Below, piece by piece: positions 47,665 through 59,371 of a stretch of 64,000 bases of DNA. A program made the translations under genes and the position numbers. The DNA is taken from contig NW_004454182.1 of assembly GCF_000283155.1 (NCBI RefSeq), positions 6,422,493 to 6,486,492 of the forward strand, in the 5' to 3' direction. Numbering within the stretch: the first letter of the stretch is position 1; every line of letters starts with the position of its first letter. The stretch is from Ceratotherium simum simum (lineage: Eukaryota > Chordata > Mammalia > Perissodactyla > Rhinocerotidae). A model generated the notes under the pieces. The model was not told the origin of the DNA. It ran no database searches and saw only the letters and a list, made by a program, of their open reading frames with translations.

Positions 47665-49359
47665 AAAGTCCAGTGAAAGCCTAAGGAAAGATGAGAACAT
47701 GTTTAAAAATGATAACTAGAGCAATAATATTAAGGATTGAGTGGACGGAAGCATAAGCTGTAGTATGTACTTCGCATCAAAGTACCACTTATATTGCAAA
47801 GCCTAACTGAAGAAAGAAAGGCTCTTAACTGAACATTGAAGTTGTTATTCAGTGAGTTTTGAACGTTTCTGGTTTTCTTTAGATTTTTTATGATTAATTC
47901 TGTTAGAGATGGCTTCTACGCCAATATAAATTTAAGCCAACCTAATATTCCTGAGACTAAAATGGAATCTCGATGATTTTGAGAAACTATTCCACGAAGA
48001 CAATTTGACTACAGTATACATTTGGGCAAGTGGGTAATCAACTTAGTGATACTAGATAGTCTTAGCTATATAAGTACAGACAAAGAATGAAAAATATTTT
48101 TTCAAGTTATATGGAGTCAGATTCATAACCATCCGTCACTTGCTTGGGCAAGTTACTGATAAACTCTGCAGAAAAATAACAAACAGTGTGTCCCTGCATC
48201 TTGACTGTTGAAAATGAGATTCTTTCTCTGATTGATGTTAGCAGAGAGGCTTGTAAAAATGCATTTCCAACTGATTAGTTCAGAAGGTGTCCATCTCATG
48301 CAGTTTTATGACTACATGCCAGATGTACATTTGCTTTTTATAAACTAACAAAGATGAATGACTAAATTTAAGCATTCCTCTTTGGCAACTGTACCATATA
48401 TTGCCTAAAGGAAGACGTTGCCGAGAGTATTGTGGGGGAGGAGAAGAGGACCGGGAGCATTTAACCTTAATTTACAAGATTAATGGAGATAAAATATAAT
48501 ATTTGGAAGTACTTTCTCCATTAAGTAGTTTCTACTTATGTTAAAGAGTGAATATAAGGTGAGTACCTGAAAGAATATCAAATATTTGTGTTATTTGTGG
48601 GTGTGTGCCTATGCACACCCATTCTACATCCATGGAGTAAGAACTCTTAAATATGTCATAAAATACGTATTAAAGATTTCTCATGAAGTCTCAACGTATA
48701 ATCATGAATTGTTACTGAAAGGGTTTTATTTTTTTAATTGTTTTTTTGAAGGCAGAAATGATATTGGGGCAATAGGGCAATAGTCTACTACTTTAAAAAT
48801 CTGAGTCTTAATAACTGTGCTTCTATTTCTTTGAGAGAGATGGAGAAAAAATACAGTGTATTGCATTATTATAATATATCCTCATGAAAAATAAGCCTAG
48901 AGCATAGTTTCATCTTTCTTCCGCTAGAAATATTGAGAAATATTTAGACATTTTTCACCTTTGTGGTCTTTTGGCTAAGAAAGTAAGATCTTGATAAATT
49001 TATATGAAGTTTCAAAGCTCAGTTTCATTTGATTTTCTTAAAACATCATTTAAAATTTTTGTCAAATAAATAAATATGCAGTTTCAAATAATTAAAAACC
49101 TATTTTTTGAAATATAACAGACATCTACATGAAAATGTAACTATAATAAGGAAACAATATGTAATAAGATCTGCCTATCAGAAATTCCAACTCATACCTT
49201 TTCATATGTGTAGAAATTATAGCAACAAAAAATTAAAATAATGTAAAAAGAGTCCAACACCATAAATTTAATTCCGTTATTCACTTATTAAGCTTTTTTT
49301 CCTTCAACTATAAGGAAAATAGTGAGGCGATTTTTAGTTACTGTCTCTGGATAAACTAA

Positions 49360-49740
49360 GTCTGTTTCAGTTGATTTCACGTGACAGAAAATCCAACCCA
49401 AACAGGAGTAAGAAAGAAGGCAATGCCTTGGCTTCTAGAAGTGAAAAGCCTAGGAGGTCAGGTGCAGCTTATTGCAAAAACCCCAAACATGTCACTATGA
49501 ACTGTTGTTTTTTCTCTCCAGCTCTTAACTCTGCTTCTTCTGGGATGGCTCCATTCCCAGATAGGTTATTCTGTAGTGGCAGCAAGATGGATGCAGCAAC
49601 CCCAGCCTCACAGCCTTACAGCTCCAAGCCTCAGGGGAGGGGGTGGAGAGGAGATGGAATCTCTTTTCAGATAGTTCCTGAAACTCACTCTGGTTAAAAA
49701 AGTTAGGTCACATGTACATTTCTGAACCAAGCATGAAGGA
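49360..49740. repeat. Possible MER-type interspersed repeat
   Basis: Wording such as 'cttctgggatggctccattc', 'gtggcagcaagatggatgca' and 'tctggttaaaaaagttaggt' then 'cacatg' resembles a common mammalian interspersed repeat. The 108-codon frame over it (49371-49697) has no recognisable protein. Family and limits are uncertain. Confidence 0.4.
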
Positions 49741-51180
49741 AAATACGCACATAGCCTGAGAATTAGGGAGAGCTGAATACCCAGATGAAAATTTAGAGCT
49801 ATTGCCCAGAGAAGGGAAATGGGTGTTAGCAGAAATCACAAGTGTTCAAGACATTCTTCTTCAGGTGGGCAAATGACTTAGGGTCATTGAGCCAGGCCCC
49901 TCATCTCATTTCTTACCTTACCTGTGTTGTTGTTGGCCTGCTTCTAGGCTGGGTCATATAATTCAATTTAGTCTGCTTTCTTTTGTCTTGGTTTGCTGCC
50001 AGATAATAAAGACACAAGCTTATATTCTATTAATAAGAGTAGCCTAAAGCAAAAAAATGGCTAGTGTGGTTTTTTAAAAATAAAAGTATTCAAAAACACT
50101 TGTGTAAATAAAACATATAGGTCAACCAGATATTTTTAGCTGAGTTTGTCATAATAGGGTCACACCAAGACCTGATATTTAGGTTTGAAGATTTTACAAC
50201 CATTTTGTCATTTCTCCCAAGAATGATTCAAGTCTTCAGAAACTAATGCTTTTATTAATTTGTACTGAGAAACGTAATTGCCAAGCAGATCAAAATTCAT
50301 GTATCAGCTGGTCAGTGCAAAATGGCCTCAAGGCATAATGTCATCAAGCCATTATAACCTGCCACTCTTATCCACTGATAGGTTGGTTTATATATTTCAA
50401 ATAAAATATCGCCCATTGAATATAGTTTCCTTTTGATGTTCCTAGAGAAGGCACTGGTACATTCCTTCTATCCATTACTCTTTTTTTGTCACCAACACTG
50501 TAGGTCAATTTTTTGTGATAAGTTTCTTACCATTTCTAATGTTATGGCTTATTTACATTTGCCACATTTTTATTAATATCTGCATTTTAGGGCAGGCATA
50601 CTAAGGGCTCAGGTTCCTTTTTAAAATTTGAGAAATGCCTTAATTTTATTTGGAACACACTTGACTCTCCTTGGGAGAACTATTTCCTTGAAAGTTGGTT
50701 GGCTAATCTCATCCATATTATGTGATTTGTATTTGCTTCATTTCACAGCCTTTCATTTTCTGACCCTTTCCCAAATTTTAGAGCTTCACCCAATGTAGGT
50801 ACCTATCCGTTTGCCATACATACTTACTATAACTCCTGGTGCGTTTTCTCTAAAATGTGAAGGCTTGAGTGATTATACTTACAACTAATCCATATTCCTT
50901 CATGCCACTAATAGATTGTTCTAATCAGTAGTTTTTTAGTTCTTACCGAGAATCAACATTATATGATTCTTTTCAGTCCTCTTCAATCCCAATATTTACT
51001 ATCTATGAAAGCAGCTGCAAGTATTGTATTTATATTTCATCTGGTTTCAAAAAATATGCCTCATAGAAGTTACTATCAGATAGGGGGAGCGAAGGTGAAA
51101 AAACAACAAACACAAAACTTATTCTACATCACGGCATAAAAAGGGGAATTCCCTTACTGGCTTACGTTTCTCTCTTACAG

Positions 51181-51397
51181 ATGGACTCATTGACTGCATG
51201 GATCCTGATTGCTGTTTGCAAAGTTCTTGCCAAAATCAGCCCTACTGCCGTGGACTGCCTGATCCTCAGGATATCATTAGCCAGAGCTTACAATCCCCAT
51301 CTCAGCAAGCTGCCAAATCCTTCTATGATCGAATCAGTTTTCTTATAGGATCTGATAGCACCCATGTTATACCCGGAGAAAGTCCTTTCAATAAGAG
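51181..51397 (+). CDS. TENM3: TENM3 exon H: Cys-rich region after EGF8
   Basis: This 217-base exon enters in phase 1 and leaves in phase 2. The acceptor is a strong ttctctcttacag. It encodes [17 protein letters not shown] and [15 protein letters not shown], then a linker with [19 protein letters not shown] and [14 protein letters not shown], with the last Ser split to exon I. The cysteines and acidic residues complete the Cys-rich region begun in exon G. The donor is AAGAG|GTTAAT, which lacks the usual A at +3 and G at +5 and so is weaker than the other donors here. Read-through would add a few codons to a stop at 51420-51422. Confidence 0.95.
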
Positions 51398-52404
51398 GTT
51401 AATGCATCTTTTGCTTGTATAGACCTGTAGTGAAATTATCAACAGTTATATGCACTTTATATGAAATGCTGATGACTGTGAATTTGAGGAAAGTGCTTTT
51501 TTTATAATGCAGTTTTTCCTCTTTTGGCAAATTCTTCACCAAACTTCGCATTTCAAGCATTTTTGACACAGTTCACATACTTTGTCAATTTCAGTGCCTG
51601 AGACATAACAGGACATCCCATTAAGGAGTCAATAAATCTTCATTTAACTAGTTGATTTTGTTAGCACAGTTGGAAATGTTTCAAAAGAAGCAATGAAAGG
51701 ACCCCAAAAGGCAAAACAGAAGTGCACTTTTTTTTTAGCTGAGCTCACTAAATAATATAAATTATGAATTAATGTAATGGAACTGCTAACGGCATGGCAG
51801 TAAGATTGCATAAGCTGTTTGGCACTTTACAGAGCAGTAATGACCTGAAAATAAACCAGTAAGTGAAAGCAGGTGTCTCGTGTCTCACTGAGCAAAAGAA
51901 GACGATTTACACCAGAACTCCTGGGTCTGCAGTAATTTAACTGCGTTAATGCAGTCAAACCCAGCAGTTGCTTAAAAGTTGTTGCACAAATGTTCCTTAT
52001 TACCTCCTTAAATCTTGTACTTCTTGGTCCCTGCAGATTTACAAATTGCCTCAGAATTAATTGGAAAGTTGCTTTTCTTCATGTAAGCACCAGATATATG
52101 ACTTGTGAAAAAAGCAGTTTATAATTTTAAAAACTCATCTCTAAATTATTGGTCTTGATAACTCTCCAAAAACCAGATTGCAATGAATTAAAATCCAGGG
52201 TAAACACCAAGCATTTGGGGAATGTGAGTTATGCCTAATTAAACGGGACATTGTCTTGGGAGTATTTCAGGTCTGATTTTTGTGAATAACAATAGATTAC
52301 GTGTGATTGTGTTATTGTATCCTCGGGTTGAATTATCTCTAAATCATGATAATGTTGGCCTGAGAAGACTAATGTTCATTCTAATTATTCTGCTTTTCCC
52401 ACAG
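51398..52404 (+). other. TENM3: TENM3 intron H-I (1,007 nt)
   Basis: This intron runs from GTTAAT to ctgcttttcccacag. I see no interspersed repeat in it. Its later half (about 51830-52390) is repeat-free, with several TTAATT and AACAAT motifs. I see no gene. Confidence 0.82.
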
Positions 52405-52524
52405 CCTTGCATCCGTCATCAGAGGCCAAGTGCTAACTGCTGATGGAACGCCCCTTATTGGAGTAAATGTCTCGTTTTTCCACTACCCAGAATATGGATA
52501 TACTATTACCCGCCAGGACGGAAT
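52405..52524 (+). CDS. TENM3: TENM3 exon I: start of transthyretin-like domain
   Basis: This 120-base exon enters and leaves in phase 2, with acceptor cttttcccacag and donor GGAAT|GTGAGT. It encodes [20 protein letters not shown] and [20 protein letters not shown]. This is the first half of the transthyretin-related (carboxypeptidase regulatory-like) beta-sandwich, with its characteristic xGxVxxxDGTPLxGVxV and TxTxxDGxF strands. NVS is a potential N-glycosylation site. The final Met is split between this exon and exon J. Confidence 0.96.
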
Positions 52525-53102
52525 GTGAGTTAGTCCCAGTGTACTATCTCTGCTTGAAGTATTTAAATATAGAAACTAGACCTATACCCTACATGTTTTA
52601 TTGTCCCTTTCAATATAGAAATGCAACAACTTTTAGCTCCAGAAATCTGTGACAGTACATATGGCAGAAATTTAGTCATATACTCACATAGTTCTTTAAA
52701 AGTCAATTTCATTTTCTAAGACATGATAATAGTATTGTGTTTTTGTAGGAAAATGTTCTTTGTCTTAGAAGATTCATGTTGAAATATTTAGGAGTGACAT
52801 TTCATAATATCTATGACAAGCTCAGATGGTTCTGAAAAAGGCGTAGATAGGTAGTAGTTAGTAGATAGTATAAAGTTCAAGAAAATTTGGGAAAATGTTA
52901 ATAAATTGGTAAATCTAAGTAAAGAGTATATGGGTATTCATTGTATAATTCTTTTAATATTCCTGTAGATCTGAAAGTATTTCATATACAAGTTGGGAGA
53001 AAAAGTTGATTTTCTTTATAAAGCATATTAATTTAAGGAGGTGAGCGTTGGGAATTATACAGGATCCAGATAATTCACTAAGCATATCTTGTTTTTTCTT
53101 AG
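52525..53102 (+). other. TENM3: TENM3 intron I-J (578 nt)
   Basis: This is an AT-rich intron from GTGAGT to cttgttttttcttag. I see no repeat or gene. Confidence 0.85.
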
Positions 53103-53364
53103 GTTTGACTTGGTGGCAAATGGTGGGGCTTCTCTAACTTTGGTATTTGAACGATCCCCATTCCTCACTCAGTATCATACTGTCTGGATTCCATGGAATG
53201 TCTTTTATGTGATGGATACCCTAGTCATGAAGAAAGAAGAGAATGACATTCCCAGCTGTGATCTGAGTGGATTTGTGAGGCCAAATCCTATCATCGTGTC
53301 ATCACCTTTATCCACCTTTTTTAGATCTTCTCCTGAAGACAGTCCCATTATTCCTGAAACACAG
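53103..53364 (+). CDS. TENM3: TENM3 exon J: end of transthyretin-like domain and start of FN-plug
   Basis: This 262-base exon enters in phase 2 and leaves in phase 0, with acceptor ttttttcttag and donor ACAG|GTAGAA. It encodes [20 protein letters not shown] (end of the transthyretin-like domain), then [40 protein letters not shown] follows, then [12 protein letters not shown], which leads into the beta-sandwich that plugs the bottom of the teneurin YD shell. No stop or frameshift is present. The Pro/Ser-rich loop near its end is the least conserved part among paralogues, as I remember them. Confidence 0.96.
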
Positions 53365-54119
53365 GTAGAATATTCTAGTAGGCAGTATTTTTAAATAAAT
53401 ATTTTCAGATAATGTGGTTTCCAAAGAGTCTTAAAAAAGGATTGCAGAATTTCAATGCTATCCTAAATAATTCTGTAGAATGTGATGTGTGCATGTGTAT
53501 TAGAATAGGTATTATTAGAGTAGGATATGGTTATTTCCTAAAAGATCTATTCAAAATACTTTTCCTTCAGGCTATATCTTATATATTTATTAGTTGTAGC
53601 CAGGTGAGAAACAGCTTAAACTCAAAAGCTGATATTGTCTTTGCTCATTCATTCATTCATTGGAAAAAGTTTTTAGTGCCTGTGGGTACCTGCCGTCCTG
53701 GCTGCCATTGTACTGAGTGCTGTTGTACGTGGTTTTTACTCTCAGTAACTTACTGTTTAATTATTATTGTAAGTAAAAAATGTTTTAGGAAAGATGACTT
53801 TTAACAGAAAAAGTTCATTAATTGTCTCAAGGTATAATTTTAAAAACTTGGTATCATGTTTTAAGCTCTAATACTTTGTAGTTCATAAAGCCCTATTCAC
53901 CACAGGAAAAAAAAGCTATATAACGGTAAAAAATAGCCATACTTTCATTATTCATTTTATCTACTGAAATATCTGGAGATTTTTTTCTTTCCTTTATGTT
54001 TCCAGTAGAAATAACTTTCAGATCTTAAAGGTAGGACATTAGGTACAATAATAATGGACTTTATTCATAAATAGCTAAGTAAAAATTTGTGGTCTTTAAA
54101 GTACAACGGCACGTAACAG

Positions 54120-55150
54120 CTTTGTCACATTTGTTCTTCAAATGTATATTGAATACTTGTTCTGCACCAGGCACTGTTCTAATGGAACAAAGCAGTAAAC
54201 CAATCAGACGAAGTGTCTGCTCTCAAGGAGTTTACCAACTAATAGGAAGAGAGAGGCAAACGAACATACGTCAGGTTGTGATAAGACTTATTTAAAAATA
54301 AAAAAGCAGGGTAAAGTGGATGAAGGTGCAGTTTTAGAAAGTGTAGTACAGCGAGGTCTCTTTGATAAGATGTTTCAGCAGGAACTTTAAGAAAGTGAAA
54401 GAATAAACCCCGAAAGTGGAAGAGCATTCCAGGAGGAGCAAAGAGCAAGTTCAAAAGCTCCAAGGGAAGAATGTGTTTGGCTTGTTCAAGGAATGGCAAA
54501 GAGATCTGCAGGTGTGGCTGAAGTGAAGATGGTGGTATACAAATCACAAATCATTGAAGACCATGCAAGGATAAGGACTTTTTGCTTTTTGTGTGTGTGT
54601 GTGTGTGTGTGAGGAAGATCAGCCCTGAGCTAACATCCATGCAAATCCTCCTCTTTTTGCTGAGGAAGACCGGCTCTGAGCTAACATCCATTGCCAATCC
54701 TCCTCCTTTTTTTTCCCCAAAGCCCCAGTAGATAGTTGTCTGTCACAGTTGCACATCCTTCTAGTTGCTGTATGTGGGACGCGGCCTCAGCATGGCCGGA
54801 GAAGCAGTGTGTCGGTGCGCGCCCGGGATCCGAACCCGGGCCACCAGTAGCGGAGCGCGAGTACTTAACCGCTAAGCCACCGGGCCGGCCGAAGGACTTT
54901 TTGCTTTGAGTAATTGGAAGCTGTTGGAGGTTTATAAGCAGAGCGATAGTAGTTACTGATTTCCTTCTTCAAAGGATCACTGTAGTTGCTATGCTGAGAA
55001 TATTCTGTATGGGGCAAGGATTGAAATAAGGAGACCAGTTAGGAGGCCATCTCAGTAGTCCACAGGAGAAATCATTGTGGCTTGGACAAAGGTGGTTGGG
55101 GTAGAAGTGCTAAGAAGTGGCCATGTAAGAGTGGAGTCCAGGGAAGAGGT
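54120..55150 (-). repeat. L2 LINE fragment (antisense), split by an ERE
   Basis: The + strand text is a long reversed L2: 'gttctgcaccaggcactgtt', 'gaagagcattccaggaggag', 'gtgtttggcttgttcaagga', then after the ERE 'aattggaagctgttggaggt', 'gaaataaggagaccagttag', 'gaggccatctcagtagtcca'. The two halves are collinear across the SINE, which shows that the ERE inserted later. Confidence 0.75.
54573..54907 (-). mobile_element. ERE SINE (antisense), long subtype, with 16-bp target-site duplication
   Basis: The antisense body is 54589-54891. On the + strand it begins with a GT microsatellite (the element's tail) and ends at 'aaccgctaagccaccgggcc' and 'ggccg'. The duplication aaggactttttgcttt is exact at 54573-54588 and 54892-54907. 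It lies inside an antisense L2. It lacks the private variants shared by the two arms of the palindrome at 30 kb. Confidence 0.93.
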
Positions 55151-55559
55151 TGGAACTAGAGATGTAGATTTGCAAGACACTGGCATTACAGAAATGCTTA
55201 GAGCCTAGGATGACATCCTCTAGGGAGGGAATGTTGAGAGAGATTAGAAGAGATACGCCAAGAAGGTCTAAGATAACAAAATATGGAGTTTGCTCATAGG
55301 CAACATGATGCAGAAGGGGCGCCTCAATGATTTATTGCATAACAGTTAACTAGACTTTGAGCTGAAGCTTTCAGAAATTCATTGTAACCTTATTCAACTT
55401 AGTATTTCCTCCCCAGGTCCATCTTGCAATAACTCTGAACTTCTTAGCCTGTCCTAAAATAGACTTAACCTAGAGGCAGTGTCTGTCTATAGGTGGCACA
55501 TATGTAGCAAACCAGGTCATTGAAATGAGTTTCAAATAGTCAGCAGTCCCATGAATTCT

Positions 55560-56240
55560 TGAAGGATTTTTTTTTCCATTCCATCATACAGTCAGCAAAC
55601 ATTTAGTAAAAATGTACTGAGAGCCTATTATGTACAAGGTACTCTACTAGGATAAAAAGAATAATAAGACATGGATCCCGTCCTACTAAATGTGATCAAG
55701 ATTTGAATGAAGAACTGTGGAAGTTCAAAAGAGCAGTCAATTCCTAAGAAAACCAAAGAAAGCATCACTGAGGAGGTTGGCCTTAAAAGGAGGAAAAGGA
55801 TACTTCAGATTGAAGAAGATGTGTGAGCATCAGCATGGTAGTAAAAACAAATGATGTTGTATAAAAACTGGTGAAGGATTTAAATGTAGGGCCTAGAAGG
55901 GGAAAGAGTGGGGCCAGGTTATGAATGGCCCTGAAATACTGTACAGTGGAGACCTTGAATTCTTTAGGCAATATGGAACAAGGAGACCAACAATGTTTTT
56001 GCAGCATTTCGCTAAAGCTAACTCCAGTGACAAAATGCATAATTGATAGAAGGAGACAGAGAGATCAGCGAACGGGCTAGTGTTCACTGTATTTCCATAC
56101 GTATCCAGCACTCAGATGGAGAGGACCCAAGAATCACAATGATAGTGGAAATGGAGAAGAGGGAACAGATTAGACAGAGATTTGGAAGGTAGAATTGGCA
56201 GGACATAGTTTCTAACTGAATGTTTAATAGGGTCAAGAAT
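55560..56240 (-). repeat. Probable L2-like LINE fragment (antisense)
   Basis: The + strand text 'gtcagcaaacatttagtaaa', 'gagcctattatgtacaaggt', 'cactgaggaggttggcctta', 'ggttatgaatggccctgaaa' and 'aggcaatatggaacaaggag' is in the style of a reversed L2 or related LINE. It is diverged; family and limits are approximate. Confidence 0.5.
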
Positions 56241-57519
56241 GGGGCTTACAGATCATGCAGCTGACAAAAATAGGCTTAATGGTTTATTTTTCCACTCTGG
56301 CTGGATTTAGTTTTCCCACTAATGCAAAATAACATGGTCATGTTAAATTACATAGAAGAAACGCATGTTTTAATGAAGTAAATTACAGATGTTTGTTCCA
56401 TGGAAGTAGGTTAGTGATGACAAAGACAATAACCAGTTATTAACATTAGGAATAACATATGCTACTTTGAAATAGAGAAGGTCTTAGGAATTATATATTA
56501 ATGAAAGACTGCTTTACGTATAGAAAACCTATCAAATTTGTGAGAAATTATTTTGGAAATAAATTAAGAGGAAACAAATTCTATGCTCTAGGGTTCAATC
56601 ACTTATATTTTCAAGGCTGTTCAGGAGTCACAGAATCTATTTTTCAAACTAACCCATTTCACCCCAATGATGGGAGAATAGCAAGTTCTGTTTAGATTTT
56701 CACCCTACAATCCTCCAGATTGACAGAAGTACTGTCAATCTTAAATGTAATGGTTTCCCTGAGTCTATTAGAGCTCTAAAATGTTTCTGTATGTTCATAA
56801 ACTGTTTTGCTTGGACAATCTGTGACTGCGTTCATTCAGCATGTTTGGTAAGGAAAACCCCAACTGTAATAAATCGGTACATCTACTATAGCATAGCAAT
56901 GCCTTCTTAATCTGTTACATTGCAACACATCCCTCTTCGTGCCAACACCAACTCAACAGGCCAGATTGGAAGTTTGTTTAGTCCATTCTTTTGTGCTCCT
57001 TCCAACTGTGTGATTGTTGATGTTGAAACTGATGGCTATGCCCTCAGTATCAAGGATTCTACGTAAGTTATTAAAATTTGGAGATGACAGATATACATCA
57101 TTTCTAACGGTTTTATGGGAGAGGATTTGAGGGAGGGGAAACTGCTGATCATCGAATCACTATTCAAAAATTTTTCTAACACAAAAATGTAGTTCTTTGT
57201 GTCTGAATAATGAATCTTGATAGGGCAACATGAGGAAGCCTTTGAGAATGCGATTTAATTCTTAGTAGAGAAAGTATGAGTTCCTTGTGCAGGTTCTTGA
57301 ACGTAGATAGCCTTGCACTTTACAGTGTATGTAGTAAGCCGATGAAGAGCTATTGTTATTAACCACACTAATAGGAACATTAGTAAGTCAAATCTAAACT
57401 GTTCAGAAATGTAAAATATATTTTTCAAAATACTTAAATAATGTTTTGGCGTAATATATTTTGCACATGTCAGTACAAATTCATTGAGCTAGTCACATTG
57501 ATGGGTAAATTGTGGGGTT

Positions 57520-58038
57520 AAGAATATGATTTTTAGGGGCCGGCCCGGTGGCGCAAGCGGTTAAGTGAGCGCGCTCCGCTGCCGCGGCCCGGGGTTCGCC
57601 GGTTTGGATCCCGGGCGCGCACCGACGCACCGCTTGTCGGGCCATGCTGTGGCGGCGTCCCATATAAAGTAGAGGAAGATGGGCACGGATGTTAGCCCAG
57701 GGCCAGTCTTCCTCAGCAAAANNNNNNNNNNNNNNNNNNNNNNNNNNNNNNNNNNNNNNNNNNNNNNNNNNNNNNNNNNNNNNNNNNNNNNNNNNNNNNN
57801 NNNNNNNNNNNNNNNNNNNNNNNNNNNNNNNNNNNNNNNNNNNNNNNNNNNNNNNNNNNNNNNNNNNNNNNNNNNNTGACATACAACTATCTACTGGGGC
57901 TTTGGGGGGAAAAAAAGAGGAGGATTGGCAATAGATGTTAGCTCAGAGCCGGTCTTCCTCGGCAAAAAGAGGAGGATTAGCATGGATGTTAGCTCAGGGC
58001 TGATCGTCCCCACAAAAAAAAAAAGAATATGATTTTTA
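57520..58038 (+). mobile_element. Compound ERE SINE interrupted by assembly gap, one target-site duplication
   Basis: Known sequence before the gap (57536-57721) is a sense ERE of the short subtype, starting ggggccggcccggtggcgca and ending 'gtcttcctcagcaaaa'. Known sequence after it (57877-58022) is the 3' half of the long subtype, including 'tgacatacaactatctactg'. The duplication aagaatatgattttta is exact at 57520-57535 and 58023-58038 and encloses both parts. The whole is either two nested or tandem SINEs or an assembly chimera. Confidence 0.85.
57722..57876. other. Assembly gap (155 N)
   Basis: A run of 155 N lies inside SINE sequence. Any translation across it is meaningless. The gap length may be an estimate. 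Confidence 0.99.
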
Positions 58039-58044
58039 AAAAAC

Positions 58045-58320
58045 TGTAAAGGAGGGCCAGCCCAGTGCTGTAGTGGTTAAGTTCACGTGCTCTGCTTCGG
58101 CAGCCTGGGGTTCCTAGGTTCGGATCCCAGGCACAGACCTATGCACTACTCATTAAGCCATGCTGTGGTGGTGTCCCACATACAAAATAGAGGAGGATTG
58201 GCACGGTGTTAGCTCACCAACAGTCTTCCTCAAGCAAAAAGAGGAGGATTGGCAACAGATTTTAGCTCAGGGCCAATCTTTCTCACCAAAAGAAAAATAA
58301 AATAAAAATTTGTAAAGGAG
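58045..58320 (+). mobile_element. ERE SINE (sense, diverged), with 10-bp target-site duplication
   Basis: The element body is 58055-58310. It starts ggccagcccagtgctgtagt, has the B box 'ggttcggatcc', and ends 'agggccaatctttctcacc' plus an A-rich tail. The duplication tgtaaaggag is at 58045-58054 and 58311-58320. It begins only six bases after the duplication of the preceding compound ERE, but is a separate insertion in the same orientation. Confidence 0.9.
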
Positions 58321-59103
58321 ATAATTCTTATGCAGGTAATTATATTAACTTTTTACAGTCCAATTTCAATTTAAAAAGTATATATTGAATTCAGAATATA
58401 CATATTTTGTGTGCATTCAATAATACGTTAATTGTTTTCTGGGGGAAAATTTACACAGCTTTAATATATTAGTTCATTTACCATCATATCAAAAATCAGT
58501 GGTGAGCCCTAGCTTAATGTTTAATTATGAGAATGTGCTATTGTTATATTACCTTTCAACATGGATGTGGAATTTGCTGCAAAAAGAATTGGTCTTTTTT
58601 GTTGTCATTCCTGTCGTTATAGGCTGTGGCTGGTCAGCTCATGAGGCCATAGGCCTAGGTTTAACCCCTAAACAAGCCAGCTGGCGTAGACCAGATCTTT
58701 GGCCTGGACCACATCCCTGTTCTGAGCTAACCATCTTACAGGTGTCTGCTCTGATTCTCCAGGGCGGCTTGGGTGAAAGATGGGTTAGTGAGAATCTGCT
58801 GTGACTAAACTAACAAGTCAGTGCATGTCAGCCTGATGGAGCAGTCATAGTGTTTCCTGTATGAAGAGTAGCACCTGAGGTATGATTAACTCAGAATAAG
58901 TGACATGAAACTTTTAGGAGGAGTAAAATTGGGCTGGCAGCAGAGTTCTTTTTAATTATTGAATGAGATAGTTCAAATACATATTTGTGAAGAGTGATTC
59001 TTTGGTGTCTTATTTTAGTTGTTCTACTAGGTTCTTTTAAATGTGTTGTAGCTAATAGTCATACATGATCCCAGTGTGAGGCTTCTGCTTTATTCAAACC
59101 TAG

Positions 59104-59371
59104 GTACTCCATGAAGAAACCACAATTCCAGGAACAGATCTGAAACTTTCCTACTTGAGTTCCAGAGCTGCAGGATATAAGTCAGTCCTCAAGATCACCA
59201 TGACCCAGTCCGTGATACCATTTAATTTAATGAAAGTTCATCTGATGGTGGCTGTAGTAGGAAGACTCTTTCAAAAGTGGTTTCCTGCCTCACCAAACTT
59301 GGCCTATACTTTTATCTGGGATAAAACAGATGCATATAATCAGAAGGTCTATGGTCTATCTGAAGCTGTTG
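59104..59371 (+). CDS. TENM3: TENM3 exon K: FN-plug beta-sandwich
   Basis: This 268-base exon enters in phase 0 and leaves in phase 1, with acceptor tcaaacctag and donor GTTG|GTAAGT. It encodes [40 protein letters not shown], then [20 protein letters not shown] and [20 protein letters not shown]. This region forms the fibronectin-like plug beside the NHL propeller and the YD shell of the extracellular superfold. From memory one residue differs from human TENM3 (Val for Ile in TQSVIPF). The acceptor has a weak pyrimidine tract. Confidence 0.96.

Larger units (their letters stand above)
38917..51180 (+). other. TENM3: TENM3 intron G-H (12,264 nt)
   Basis: This intron runs from GTAAGA to ttctctcttacag. 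Named content: a MIR at 39670, a CA repeat at 40058, an ERE at 41337, an AG-rich patch near 44.0-44.4 kb, an antisense L1 piece near 45.2-45.9 kb, an antisense L2 near 46.1-46.9 kb and a hAT-like element at 47450. About 40.3-41.3 and 41.6-44.8 kb has a less AT-rich texture than its surroundings but no repeat or gene I can name with confidence. About 47.7-51.1 kb is plain AT-rich sequence with a possible MER-type patch near 49360-49740. Confidence 0.78.
53365..59103 (+). other. TENM3: TENM3 intron J-K (5,739 nt), ERE-rich with assembly gap
   Basis: This intron runs from GTAGAA to tcaaacctag. It holds antisense L2 sequence (54120-55150, and probably 55560-56240), an ERE inserted in the L2 (54589), a compound ERE containing the assembly gap (57536) and another ERE right after it (58055). 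The stretch 56250-57510 has no repeat I can name but contains a curious open stretch before a consensus donor at 57063. About 58320-59103 shows nothing I can support. Confidence 0.8.

Noticed and set aside
57493..57934. Long frames spanning the N run
   Set aside because: They consist of N-derived X residues joined to SINE sequence and are not coding.
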